Shown here piece after piece: positions 7,175 through 14,966 of a stretch of 34,472 bases of DNA; the first letter of the stretch is position 1; every line of letters starts with the position of its first letter. Made by a program: the position numbers and the translations under genes. Source of the stretch: Alphaproteobacteria bacterium (GTDB taxonomy: Bacteria; Pseudomonadota; Alphaproteobacteria; SHVZ01); the NCBI GenBank assembly GCA_016869375.1, contig VGEH01000035.1, positions 1 to 34,472 of the forward strand, written 5' to 3'. The notes under the pieces are model-generated. The model ran no database searches and was not told the origin of the DNA. It was given only the letters and a program-made list of their open reading frames with translations.

Positions 7175-10100
7175 TTATCGTGGTACGACATTTCTGCGAC
7201 CTTGTCCGCTCGTAGGGCGGCTCCCGTACCGATTTTTCGGCGTCGGGTTCCACTCGATGCGGTCGAGAGGATGATCGAGAAGGCTGCGCTCCGGCTCCAG
7301 CCTCGTTCCGCCAAACAAGGCGGCAGCCATGTCGACGAAGCGGCGGCCATGCAGGTCCTCAAGGATCGGTATCGGCCTCAGCTTCCTCTCATGCCAACCC
7401 TTCTCGCCGCGGCGCGTCTTGCCCAGGTGTTGCGCCTGCCGCGTCGCCAGCGTCGCCGCACTCAGGCGATGGTCAGCGCCCATCGCCCAGCCGAGCATCA
7501 GACCCTCGCGCGCCAGCAGTTCCTTGACCGATTGCGTCACCGCATTCCTGAGCTTGCGGTCGTAGGCCATCAGCTCGCGCGCATCGTTAACGCAACGCGT
7601 GAGATCGACCGGCAGGTTTCCAGGTTGCAGCATGTTGAAGTGGGCGAAGCGGTTGCGGATGCGGACCTTCCCGTTCTTGTCGATATCGCCGAGACAGTCG
7701 AGCAGGCGGCTTTGGAGGTCTGGCTCAAGTCGGCGAACTGCCTCGACGATCTGGCCATTGGCCAGAAAGCGGAGCCCGTCGGCCGGAAGGACGTCCGCCG
7801 GCCGTCTGCCGGCGCGGTGGATCAGGGCCAGGGTGACGAAGTAGAGGTCCCGCTCCCATAGGCCGGAATAGTCGACCAGCCGCCCGAGCACGGCCATCAA
7901 CAGACGGTGCAGACGCACGTGGTTTGTCAGGGTGACGTGCGCCGCGAGGTGGCGATGCGCGGCGACCTCGCGCAACGCCGCGACATAGGCGCGGAGGTCA
8001 TCGCCGGAAAGCCCGCTCTTGTTCTCCGTCCATCCCTTGTGCAGCCTCTCGCGCCGGTCCTGGAGGCGGGCTATTTCGGAGGTACCGTCCACCGGCCATT
8101 CCATGGCGCGGACTTCCTCGACTTCCCGTTCGGTGACGCGGTAGCGGCTGAAGATCGGCTGAAGCGCCGGCCGGTGACCGAAGCGCATGATCTCGCACAA
8201 GCCCCGCTTGGGCACGCGGCGCTCGTCATCCGCAGTCTGCGCGGAGCCGGGCTGAGACGGGAAAATGTCGTCGAATATCCGCGCCGTTTCAAAGAGGTCC
8301 TTGAACGCGCCGGTGCCGACGAGTGCGGCGCCGCCCTCGAACTTGGCGTCGTGCATGTCGAGGTAGAGCTCCAGAGCCAACTGAATCCCCCGGAGCCTGT
8401 CCCGCACGGAGGGGGAAAGCGTCTCGTCCCCGGCGAGGATTTCCCATTTGCGCGTCTGGTGCAGCAACCGGCCGACATCCTCCACCGGCACGAGGTGGAG
8501 GATGAAGTAGAGAACCCGCTGCCAATCTTCGCCCGGCGTATCGATTTCGGGTGCCTCTATCGCGTCGAGGTTATATGCCGCGTTGTCGGGTCTCGGCGTC
8601 TCCGGCGCCAAGATACGTATGAAGTCCAGCCCGGCCGCCTTCAGATAGTCGGCAAAGGTGAGCGCCAGCACGTCGCATTTCAGGTCCTCGATGTACCCCG
8701 CCTGCTCCCGCGCCGCCTCGGCGTCGCTGGCGTAGCCACGTTGAACGCGCATCTCGCCGGCGGTTTCGGCCGACAGCTCGAAGAAGAAATCCTGAACATT
8801 GTCGTCCTCGGCGAGACGGCCGAGCGAGGCGGCGCGCGCGACGATGATGCGACGACGGTCTTCGTCGTCGCCCGCGTTCAGATCGCGAGCCGCTTTCGTG
8901 CCTCGGTCGACCGCACGGTCGATGTGGCGGTTGAGGCTCGCGGCGTCGCGCTGCTCCAGCCAATGCCGGAATGGCCGTTCGTAGACATGTTTCAGAGCGA
9001 CATACCGGCAGTGCAGGGCGGGATAGGTCTTGATGTCCATGCGGTTTGCGGGCTCAGGCAGACCGGGGCCATCGGTTTCCTTTGCCCAGGCATTATGGGC
9101 GCGCTGCAGGATCCGGCGGAAGCGTGGCAGCGGCAGGGTGGCCGGACCGCTATCTGCGAGCACCGCCGAGAGAAGTCGGCGACCCTGCGCCTCGTCGAGG
9201 AAATACTCGACATGAGCGCCGCGCAGCGTCTGTCGCAGGCGCTGTGCCCTTTCGCTCAAATCGTCTTCCCAGAGCGTCCGGACCGCGGCAAGCACCGATG
9301 CGTCGGTCTTTGGAACCTCGGCCAAAACCTTGGTGAAGCCGCCGAGTCCTTTGAAGTGGAAAGAACCATGGCGCAGGGCGGCGGTTTCCCTGCGCGCAAG
9401 CGTCAGCACGACATTCTCGAAGGTCTCGACGCCCTTGAAGAGCGAGGCGCGCTTGCCGAACAGAAGATCAGACTTGCGATTATAGGCGTCGCGATTGAAG
9501 GGCGGATTCGCGAGCAGAATGTCGCCTTGCGTCTTACCCTGGGGATCGATCCAGTCCGTCAGCGTGCGCTGGGCCAGCGCCAGGACATGGCGCCATACGC
9601 GTACGAACGCCTCGTTGCGTTTGATCTGCGCCTGCCCGGCGCTGGTCCAAAACTCGCTGCCAGACACGTCCGCCGGCCAATTGGCCGCCACGTTCTCAGG
9701 GCTGTCTTCGACGCCAAGCGACGACTGGTAGTGAATAACCTTGCCCAGCCGCACCATCGCATTGAGATCGCGATTCGTCAGCTTTGCCCCAACCAGCCGG
9801 AGCAACTCTTCCATATCGCGCGGCAAGATGCGGACGACAGAACTCTTTCTATGATCCTTCAGGATGCGCGAATAGCAGTCCCGCACCGCCATGTGCAGGC
9901 CGAACAAGCCAGGGAACGCGGCGCGCGCCTGGGCGATGGGCAGGGCATCGCCGCTCGCGTCCACGAGCAGGCGGCCGTACTGGCCGCGAAGAGCGGGGGC
10001 GGCGTCACGCAGCGCGAAGGGGCTACGGGTCAGCGGCTTTCCCCGGCGGCGCTGGCTGGCGTCCTCCTCGATGGCGATCGCGAGCTCTTGAATTTCGCGG

Positions 10101-10741
10101 GCTACGTCGCCGGCAGCAGCGTAGGCCCTCTCATCGTCATCCGACCACGACCGCTCCTCGTTCGGCAGGCGCTGCGGCGGGCGCAGCACGTTCTCCGCGA
10201 TGCTGCGTGCGCGAGTGGCGATCAAGCCGGGCCTGACCGCTGGCACCGCCGTGCCATGAAGATGTGCGTGGATGCTCGCCGCGATTGCTGCGGCGTCGAC
10301 CTTGTCCACCTCGAGCTGGCCGGCGAAGCGCTCGTATCGCCGGCCTTTCAGCGAAGGGGCAGGCTTACCTCTTTTCGGCCGGTATGGCGTCGATCCATAT
10401 GGGTGGACCTTTGCCCTCCACAGCATGGTGAGGTGTTCGCGCCGCGTCACCAAGCCGGGAAGCAGCCCTTTCGTCTCCAGCAGCGTCCAGGCCGCGTTTC
10501 CGAGCCGTTCCCGGAAAGCGCGTTGCGCGTCGCTGGCACCGTCCTTGCCCGAAGGCTTGGTGGCGATCTTGTCGAGCGCCGATATCCATTGCGCGATCAC
10601 AAGCTCTTCGTGAGAGCGTGCGAACGCCTCGATGTCCTTGGCATCTTTGTCGTTCGGCGGGCGCAAGCGCAGCACGCGCCGAGTGCTGCCTGTCGCGGCT
10701 GGCTCGACATGGCTGCGTCCGTAAGGCTTGACGATGCGCAT
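7175..10741 (-). CDS. cas13a: CRISPR-associated RNA-guided RNase Cas13a (type VI-A, C2c2)
   Basis: A 1188-residue protein in the Cas13a size range. It carries exactly two HEPN R-x4-H motifs: RHGSFH (R457, H462), inside a segment matching HEPN1, and RNRFAHF (R1029, H1034). After the second comes the Cas13a hallmark ELMAYDRKLRNAV (R1062-K1063), a basic region implicated in crRNA handling in known Cas13a. Other segments resemble Rhodobacter capsulatus Cas13a as I remember it: QWISALDKI (51-59), FWTSAGQAQIK (364-374), WIDPQGK (397-403), GRLVDYSGLWERD. In the family, a crRNA-loaded Cas13a cuts matching RNA and then nearby RNA indiscriminately. The ATG has GGGGGAAG just upstream and a consensus-like promoter 26-54 bp ahead. 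A crRNA array follows 40 bp after the stop; no cas1/cas2 is nearby. The far C-terminus (NRYGSRPTSGQGRR) is odd, and another frame looks more protein-like there. Confidence 0.95.
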   Translation of the reverse strand: MRIVKPYGRSHVEPAATGSTRRVLRLRPPNDKDAKDIEAFARSHEELVIAQWISALDKIATKPSGKDGASDAQRAFRERLGNAAWTLLETKGLLPGLVTRREHLTMLWRAKVHPYGSTPYRPKRGKPAPSLKGRRYERFAGQLEVDKVDAAAIAASIHAHLHGTAVPAVRPGLIATRARSIAENVLRPPQRLPNEERSWSDDDERAYAAAGDVAREIQELAIAIEEDASQRRRGKPLTRSPFALRDAAPALRGQYGRLLVDASGDALPIAQARAAFPGLFGLHMAVRDCYSRILKDHRKSSVVRILPRDMEELLRLVGAKLTNRDLNAMVRLGKVIHYQSSLGVEDSPENVAANWPADVSGSEFWTSAGQAQIKRNEAFVRVWRHVLALAQRTLTDWIDPQGKTQGDILLANPPFNRDAYNRKSDLLFGKRASLFKGVETFENVVLTLARRETAALRHGSFHFKGLGGFTKVLAEVPKTDASVLAAVRTLWEDDLSERAQRLRQTLRGAHVEYFLDEAQGRRLLSAVLADSGPATLPLPRFRRILQRAHNAWAKETDGPGLPEPANRMDIKTYPALHCRYVALKHVYERPFRHWLEQRDAASLNRHIDRAVDRGTKAARDLNAGDDEDRRRIIVARAASLGRLAEDDNVQDFFFELSAETAGEMRVQRGYASDAEAAREQAGYIEDLKCDVLALTFADYLKAAGLDFIRILAPETPRPDNAAYNLDAIEAPEIDTPGEDWQRVLYFILHLVPVEDVGRLLHQTRKWEILAGDETLSPSVRDRLRGIQLALELYLDMHDAKFEGGAALVGTGAFKDLFETARIFDDIFPSQPGSAQTADDERRVPKRGLCEIMRFGHRPALQPIFSRYRVTEREVEEVRAMEWPVDGTSEIARLQDRRERLHKGWTENKSGLSGDDLRAYVAALREVAAHRHLAAHVTLTNHVRLHRLLMAVLGRLVDYSGLWERDLYFVTLALIHRAGRRPADVLPADGLRFLANGQIVEAVRRLEPDLQSRLLDCLGDIDKNGKVRIRNRFAHFNMLQPGNLPVDLTRCVNDARELMAYDRKLRNAVTQSVKELLAREGLMLGWAMGADHRLSAATLATRQAQHLGKTRRGEKGWHERKLRPIPILEDLHGRRFVDMAAALFGGTRLEPERSLLDHPLDRIEWNPTPKNRYGSRPTSGQGRRNVVPR

Positions 10742-10766
10742 CGCGCTTCCCCCAACCGGTTACGGC

Positions 10767-10795
10767 AAAATATTCGGGTAGAGCGGCTCGATCAA
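10767..10795 (-). promoter_or_regulatory. Predicted sigma-70-type promoter of cas13a
   Basis: On the minus strand TTGATC (10795-10790) is followed after exactly 17 bp by TATTTT (10772-10767), close to TTGACA-17-TATAAT. Transcription would begin around 10760, leaving a leader of about 20 nt that holds the GGGGGAAG ribosome-binding site before the cas13a ATG at 10741. The stretch from 10796 to 10962 upstream contains nothing I recognise. Confidence 0.6.
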
Positions 10796-10962
10796 CCTTT
10801 GCGGGTATCGCGTGGTATGTGATGCCTGCCCACTTGAAGACGCGACCGACCGTTAGTGGCTGACCTGTACCCTTCGTGGCAGGCCGGCACCATGACCGCT
10901 CTCGTGACAAGCAGATGCGACGCGCCGTCGGCGACCAGGGCCGCGCGCTTCTGCCGCCCACC

Positions 10963-11328
10963 TCACTGGAAGCAATGGACGGTGATGCGGTCGAGACCCG
11001 ACTCCGGCGTCCACACCTCGCCCTTGCGGCCGAGAATCTGGCGGACGTTCGTGTTCGGCTCGGGGATCGGGAAGGTGTGAAAGGTCTCGGTCTCCGGATC
11101 GAAGCGGACCATCGCGTTGGCACCCCAGTCGCTGACCCAGGCGGCGTTGCGCTCATCGACATAGACGGCATAGGCGCGTGGCCGCGCATAGAAGGCGCGG
11201 ATCATGTCCAGCGTCAGCGCGTTCAGCGCCTTCGGCCGCGCCAGGGTGACGAAGGCGATGCCGCTCTCGACGGAAAAGCGGATGTCGGAAGTCTCGGTCA
11301 CCAGAAATTCCTTCAGCTCTGTCGACAT
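10963..11328 (-). pseudogene. Chimeric remnant: hydrolase N-terminus fused to a virginiamycin-B-lyase-like C-terminus
   Basis: The frame encodes nine leader residues (MSTELKEFL), then residues 1-39 of the 3-hydroxyisobutyryl-CoA hydrolase (from the 119-bp duplication, 11183-11301), then about 72 residues ending HCFQ. This last part, with AYAVYVDERNAAWVSDWGAN, FDPETETFHTFP and VRQILGRKGEVWTPESG, matches the C-terminal beta-propeller blades of Vgb (virginiamycin B lyase-like) proteins as I know them. Neither half can be functional: the hydrolase part lacks its active site and the propeller lacks most blades. AAGGA sits 7 nt before the GTG that corresponds to the hydrolase start, so this may preserve the original hydrolase 5' region. 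Best read as a recombination junction at the edge of the cas13a island. Confidence 0.8.
11183..11301. repeat. 119-bp direct repeat, copy 2
   Basis: Second copy of the hydrolase 5' end, 118/119 identical to 6591-6709 and in the same orientation. Sequence identity stops on both sides within a base or two, so the junctions are sharp. It sits between the propeller fragment and the end of the EamA-family gene. Confidence 0.95.
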
Positions 11329-11340
11329 AGAATATGGGGC

Positions 11341-12207
11341 TCAGCCCCGGCGGCGAAAGCTCAGCGTCGCGATCGCCACGCCGAGCATGACGAGAGCGGC
11401 GCCGGCCAGCCGCTCTATGCCGAAGCGCTCGCCGAAGACGAGGGCGGAGGAGGCCATGCCGAAGATCGGGATCAGCAGCGCATAGGGGCTGACCATCGCC
11501 ACCGGATAGAGCGACAGCAGGCGGCCCCAGGCGACGTAGCCGAACCAGGTCGAGACGATCGCCAGATAGATCAGCGCGCCGAGATCGCGCCAGCCGGTGG
11601 CGAGGATCGGGCCGAGCGGGTCGCCTTCGAGCGCGAGCGAGGCGAGCAGCGCCGGGATCGGCGGCACCACGCTGAGCCAGAGGGTGAGCGCGAAGCGGTC
11701 GACCGGGCCGATGCTCTTCTGCATGACGTTGCCGACCGCCCAGCTCGCCGCGGCCGCCAGGGTCAGCACGAATCCCACGAGCGTCATCGACGCATCGACC
11801 GTGGCCGCGACCAGGGCCAGGCCGGCGAGCGCCACGGCACCGCCGGCGAGCTGGCGTGCCGTCACCCGCTCGCCGAGCGCGATCATGGCGAAGGCCGGCG
11901 TCAGGAAGGCCTGGCTCTGCATCAGGATCGAGGCCATGCCCGGCGTCATCCCCAGCTCCATGCCGGCGAACAGGAAGGCGAATTGCAGCACGAACATGAA
12001 CAGCGACAGGATCAGCAGGCGCGGCCATGGGATCGCCGGGCGCGGCACGATCAGCACCGGTGCCGCCGAGATCGCGAAGCGGAGCGCGATCAGCAGCAGC
12101 GGCGGATAGGCATCGAGCCCCCAGCGGATGGCGACGAAGTTGCATCCCCAGAGAGCGGCGACGAGGATTGCGAGCCCGACATGGCGAAGCGGCATGGGCG
12201 CGGACAT
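11341..12207 (-). CDS. EamA/DMT-family permease (metabolite exporter)
   Basis: A 288-residue, very hydrophobic protein with about ten membrane segments in two EamA repeats. The start region LAILVAALWGCNFVAIRWGL and the glutamates in ALGERVTARQLAGGAVALAGL and VFGERFGIERLAGAALVMLG, one per repeat, are typical of the drug/metabolite transporter superfamily. Relatives such as EamA and YedA export amino acids or related metabolites; the substrate here is unknown. The ATG at 12205-12207 (MSAPMPLRH) is chosen; a second ATG four codons later (12195) is equally possible, and the longer frame starts with TTG. It is divergent from the aconitase X gene with 47 bp between starts, suggesting shared regulation. 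Confidence 0.88.
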   Translation of the reverse strand: MSAPMPLRHVGLAILVAALWGCNFVAIRWGLDAYPPLLLIALRFAISAAPVLIVPRPAIPWPRLLILSLFMFVLQFAFLFAGMELGMTPGMASILMQSQAFLTPAFAMIALGERVTARQLAGGAVALAGLALVAATVDASMTLVGFVLTLAAAASWAVGNVMQKSIGPVDRFALTLWLSVVPPIPALLASLALEGDPLGPILATGWRDLGALIYLAIVSTWFGYVAWGRLLSLYPVAMVSPYALLIPIFGMASSALVFGERFGIERLAGAALVMLGVAIATLSFRRRG

Positions 12208-12254
12208 GGCGTAAGCCGGATCGGGACGCAAGCGCCGTCTCGACCGGTGCTACG

Positions 12255-13499
12255 ATGGAGGTCATGGATCTCTCTCCCGACGAGCGGCGCATCGCCGAGG
12301 GCGCGGAAGGCCCGGCCAAGGCGATGTCGATGCGGCTGGTCGCCGAGACCGGCCGGCTGCTCGGCGCCCCTCGCCTGCTGACCGTCGCCTCCGCGCATGT
12401 CGATGGCTGCCTCTATCACGGCGATTCCGGCACGCACTTTGCCGAGCGCCTCGCCGCCGATCGCGGAAGGGTTGCGGTGCCGACCACGCTCAATGTCGGC
12501 GCGCTCGACATGCTGCATCCGGACCGGGTCAAGGGCGACGCGCATCACCGCGAGATGGCGGGGCGCATGATGCGCGCCTATGAGCAGCTGGGATGCCGGC
12601 CGACCTGGACCTGCGCGCCGTATCAAGCCGGCCATCGGCCGGCGCTCGGCACCGACGTCGCCTGGGGCGAATCCAACGCGGTCGCCTTCTGCAACTCCGT
12701 GCTCGGCGCGCGCACCAACCGCTACGGCGATTTCCTCGACATCGCCTGCGCCCTGGTCGGGCGCGCGCCCGATTACGGGCTGCACCGGAAGGAGAACCGG
12801 CGCGCGACGGTAATCGTCGATACCTCCGGGCTGTCGCCGGCCTTGCGCGATGCCGATGTCTTCTATCCGGTCCTCGGCACCTGGCTCGGCGCCGTGATCG
12901 GCTCGGAGATCGCCGCGATCACGGGGCTGCCGCCGGGACAGAACGAGGACCGGCTGAAAGCGCTCGGTGCCGCCGCGGCTTCCGCCGGCGCGGTCGGGCT
13001 CTTCCATGTCGTGGGATCGACGCCGGAAGCGCCGACCCTCGCGGCAGCCACGCAAGGCGGCACGGCGCGCACGATCCGCCTCACGCCCGAGATGATCCGC
13101 GCCGCGCGCGACCGCCTGTCGACGGCGAGCGAGGGCGCGATCGACTGCATCGCGCTCGGCAGCCCTCACTTCAGCGAAGGCGAAATGTCGGAGCTTCGTC
13201 GCCTCGCCGCCGGGCGGCGCTTCCGCATGCCCGTCTACGTCTGCACGCGCCGCGACCTCGTCGAGAAGAGCGATCTCTCCGACCTCGAAGACGCGGGCGC
13301 CGTCATCGTCGCCGATACCTGCGTCGTGGTGACGCCGATCCTGCCCGACACCGGCGGAACGCTGATGACCAATTCCGGCAAGTTCGCGCATTACGGACCG
13401 GCGAACCTCGGCTACGACGTCGTCTATGGCAGCCTCGCCGATTGCGTCGAGACCGCGGTCGAGGGCCGGCTCTTGCGTGCCGAGGCGCTGTGGCGATGA
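12255..13499 (+). CDS. Aconitase X large (catalytic) subunit
   Basis: A 414-residue protein of the aconitase X (AcnX) catalytic family. Characteristic stretches are SAHVDGCLYHGDSGTHFAER near the N-terminus, TCAPYQAGHRPALGTDVAWG, then ESNAVAFCNSVLGARTNRYG and the C-terminal TCVVVTPILPDTGGTLMTNS. Studied bacterial AcnX enzymes dehydrate cis-3-hydroxy-L-proline, and archaeal ones mevalonate 5-phosphate; the former is more plausible here but unproven. The small subunit follows with a 4-nt ATGA overlap, so both make one enzyme. Start: ATG 12255 (MEVMDLSPDE) or ATG 12264; neither has well-spaced Shine-Dalgarno sequence. The next genes encode a ureohydrolase and a solute-binding protein, pointing to catabolism of a nitrogen compound. 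Confidence 0.88.
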   Translation: MEVMDLSPDERRIAEGAEGPAKAMSMRLVAETGRLLGAPRLLTVASAHVDGCLYHGDSGTHFAERLAADRGRVAVPTTLNVGALDMLHPDRVKGDAHHREMAGRMMRAYEQLGCRPTWTCAPYQAGHRPALGTDVAWGESNAVAFCNSVLGARTNRYGDFLDIACALVGRAPDYGLHRKENRRATVIVDTSGLSPALRDADVFYPVLGTWLGAVIGSEIAAITGLPPGQNEDRLKALGAAAASAGAVGLFHVVGSTPEAPTLAAATQGGTARTIRLTPEMIRAARDRLSTASEGAIDCIALGSPHFSEGEMSELRRLAAGRRFRMPVYVCTRRDLVEKSDLSDLEDAGAVIVADTCVVVTPILPDTGGTLMTNSGKFAHYGPANLGYDVVYGSLADCVETAVEGRLLRAEALWR

Positions 13500-13906
13500 C
13501 CGCGCTCTCCGGTGAGATGCTCGTCGCCGGCAAAGGCACCGGCACCATCCTCAGGGTCGATCACGCGCTCAGCTTCTGGGGCGGCGTCGATCCGAAGACG
13601 GCGCGCATCACCGATCCTCGCCACCCGCGGCACAATGAATGCCTCACCGGGCGCGTCGTCGCGCTCGCCGAGCTGCGCGGCTCCAGCTCCTCCTCCGCGG
13701 TGCTGCTCGAGCTGATTCACGCGAAGATCGCGCCGGCGGCGATCCTGCTGCGCGACACCGATGCGATTCTGGCGCTGGGCGCGCTGGTGGCGCGCGAGAT
13801 GGGCTATGGCGACCTCGCGATGCTAAAGATGTCGCGAGACGACTTCGCCCTTCTGGTCGAGGGCCGCCATGCCCATGTGGAAGGTCCGCGCGTCGTCCTC
13901 GACTGA
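13496..13906 (+). CDS. Aconitase X small subunit (DUF126, swivelling domain)
   Basis: A 136-residue protein matching the AcnX swivelling domain. It shows GKGTGTILRVDHALSFWGG, GVDPKTARITDPRHP, the serine cluster GSSSSSAVLLELI, in which a serine is thought to be catalytic, and ILALGALVAREMGYG. It closes over the active site of the large subunit, which in many other bacteria is fused to it. The ATG (13496-13498) overlaps the TGA of the large-subunit gene (ATGA), a strong sign of coupled translation and a 1:1 complex. Confidence 0.9.
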   Translation: MTALSGEMLVAGKGTGTILRVDHALSFWGGVDPKTARITDPRHPRHNECLTGRVVALAELRGSSSSSAVLLELIHAKIAPAAILLRDTDAILALGALVAREMGYGDLAMLKMSRDDFALLVEGRHAHVEGPRVVLD

Positions 13907-13922
13907 ACCCGTGGAGGTTCGC

Positions 13923-14879
13923 ATGAACGACCAGTTCGCCGATCCGCAAACCCGCCCGCGCTATACCGGGGTGCCGACCTTCATGCGGGCACCCTTCACC
14001 GAGGATTGGCGCAACCTCGATATCGGCCTGGTCGGCGTGCCTTTCGACGGCGGCGTCACCAATCGCACCGGCGCCCGCCACGGCCCGCGCGAAGTCCGCA
14101 ACATGTCGAGCTTCATGCGGAAGATGAACCAGTCGACCGGGGTCGCGCCCTACGATCTCTGCCGAATCGCCGATCTCGGCGATGCCTGGGTGCAGAGCCC
14201 CTACAATCTCGTCGGCAGCCTGGACGAGATCGCCGGCTTCTACACACGCCTGCATCAGGCCGGCCTGGTACCGGTCTCCTGCGGCGGCGACCATTCGATC
14301 ACGCTGCCGATCTTCCGCGGCATCGCCAGGCACCGGCCGGTCGGCATGGTGCATTTCGATGCGCATTGCGATACCGGCGACGACTATCTCGGATCGCGCT
14401 TTCACCACGGCGCCCCGTTCCGCCGCGCGGTCGAGGAAGGGCTGCTCGATCCCAAGCGCACGATCCAGATCGGCATCCGGGGATCTCTCAACGATCCGGA
14501 CCAGTGGAAGTTCAGCCACGATACCGGCATGCGCGTGGTTTACATGGAGGAGTTCTACGAGCTCGGGCCCAAGGGCGTGATCGCGGAGGCGCGCCGAGTC
14601 GTCGGCGATGGCCCCACCTATGTCAGCTTCGATGTCGACGGGCTCGACCCGGTCTACGCGCCCGGCACCGGCACGCCGGAGGTCGGCGGCTTCTCCACCC
14701 TCGAAGCGATGATGATGATCCGCGGCCTCCAGGGCCTGAACCTGATCGGCGGCGACGTGGTCGAGGTGGCGCCCCCCTTCGATCACACCGGCAACACCGC
14801 TTTGGTCGGCGCCACGGTGATGTTCGAGATCCTCTGCATCGTCGCGGAGTCCGTGGCGAGGCGCCGAAACGCGCGTTAA
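13923..14879 (+). CDS. Ureohydrolase of the agmatinase/guanidinobutyrase family
   Basis: A 318-residue binuclear manganese enzyme. All metal ligands are visible: H124 in GGDHS, D146, H148 and D150 in FDAHCD, and D237 and D239 in SFDVDGLDP. Family members hydrolyse agmatine, 4-guanidinobutyrate or 3-guanidinopropionate to urea and an amine. The segment RFHHGAPFRRAVEEGLLD (159-176) is of the kind seen in the guanidino-acid/agmatine clade rather than arginase, but the substrate cannot be fixed from sequence. ATG 13923 is chosen over an upstream in-frame ATG because GGAGG lies 8 nt ahead. It follows the AcnX genes by 16 bp and is almost certainly in their operon. Confidence 0.9.
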   Translation: MNDQFADPQTRPRYTGVPTFMRAPFTEDWRNLDIGLVGVPFDGGVTNRTGARHGPREVRNMSSFMRKMNQSTGVAPYDLCRIADLGDAWVQSPYNLVGSLDEIAGFYTRLHQAGLVPVSCGGDHSITLPIFRGIARHRPVGMVHFDAHCDTGDDYLGSRFHHGAPFRRAVEEGLLDPKRTIQIGIRGSLNDPDQWKFSHDTGMRVVYMEEFYELGPKGVIAEARRVVGDGPTYVSFDVDGLDPVYAPGTGTPEVGGFSTLEAMMMIRGLQGLNLIGGDVVEVAPPFDHTGNTALVGATVMFEILCIVAESVARRRNAR

Positions 14880-14919
14880 TTCGTCCGCCGACGGATCGCA
14901 TTTCCGATCCGACAGGGTT

Positions 14920-14953
14920 TTGCTACGGTCAAAAGAAAACCTGACCGTAGCAA
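14920..14953. promoter_or_regulatory. 12-bp perfect inverted repeat before the solute-binding protein gene
   Basis: TTGCTACGGTCA (14920-14931) and TGACCGTAGCAA (14942-14953) are perfect inverted arms around a 10-nt A-rich loop. The right arm runs into the strong ribosome-binding site AAGGGGAGG (14952-14960). It may be an operator (arm centres 22 bp apart, two helical turns) or an mRNA hairpin that limits access to the ribosome-binding site or stabilises the downstream message. It lacks a T-run, so a terminator for the ureohydrolase gene is less likely. Confidence 0.6.
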
Positions 14954-14966
14954 GGGGAGGATCCCA

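Noticed and set aside
6936-7253. A minus-strand open frame running through the CRISPR repeats (repeated KTTPKRAGT peptide)
   Set aside because: The repeated peptide is only the translated CRISPR repeat; the repeat-spacer spacing of 66 nt, a multiple of three, keeps the frame open.
7907-10822. A 971-codon open frame on the plus strand opposite cas13a
   Set aside because: Its product shows no family signature, whereas the minus-strand frame carries two HEPN motifs. Long antisense frames are usual in DNA with this GC content.
10796-10962. A coding fragment upstream of cas13a on the minus strand (frame with LTVGRVFKWAGITYHAIP)
   Set aside because: The stretch looks vaguely protein-like but matches no family I know, and the same frame has no supported start or end.
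6710-11182. A transposon origin for the cas13a island
   Set aside because: No transposase or integrase, no terminal inverted repeats were seen at the edges, and 119 bp is far too long for a transposition target duplication.
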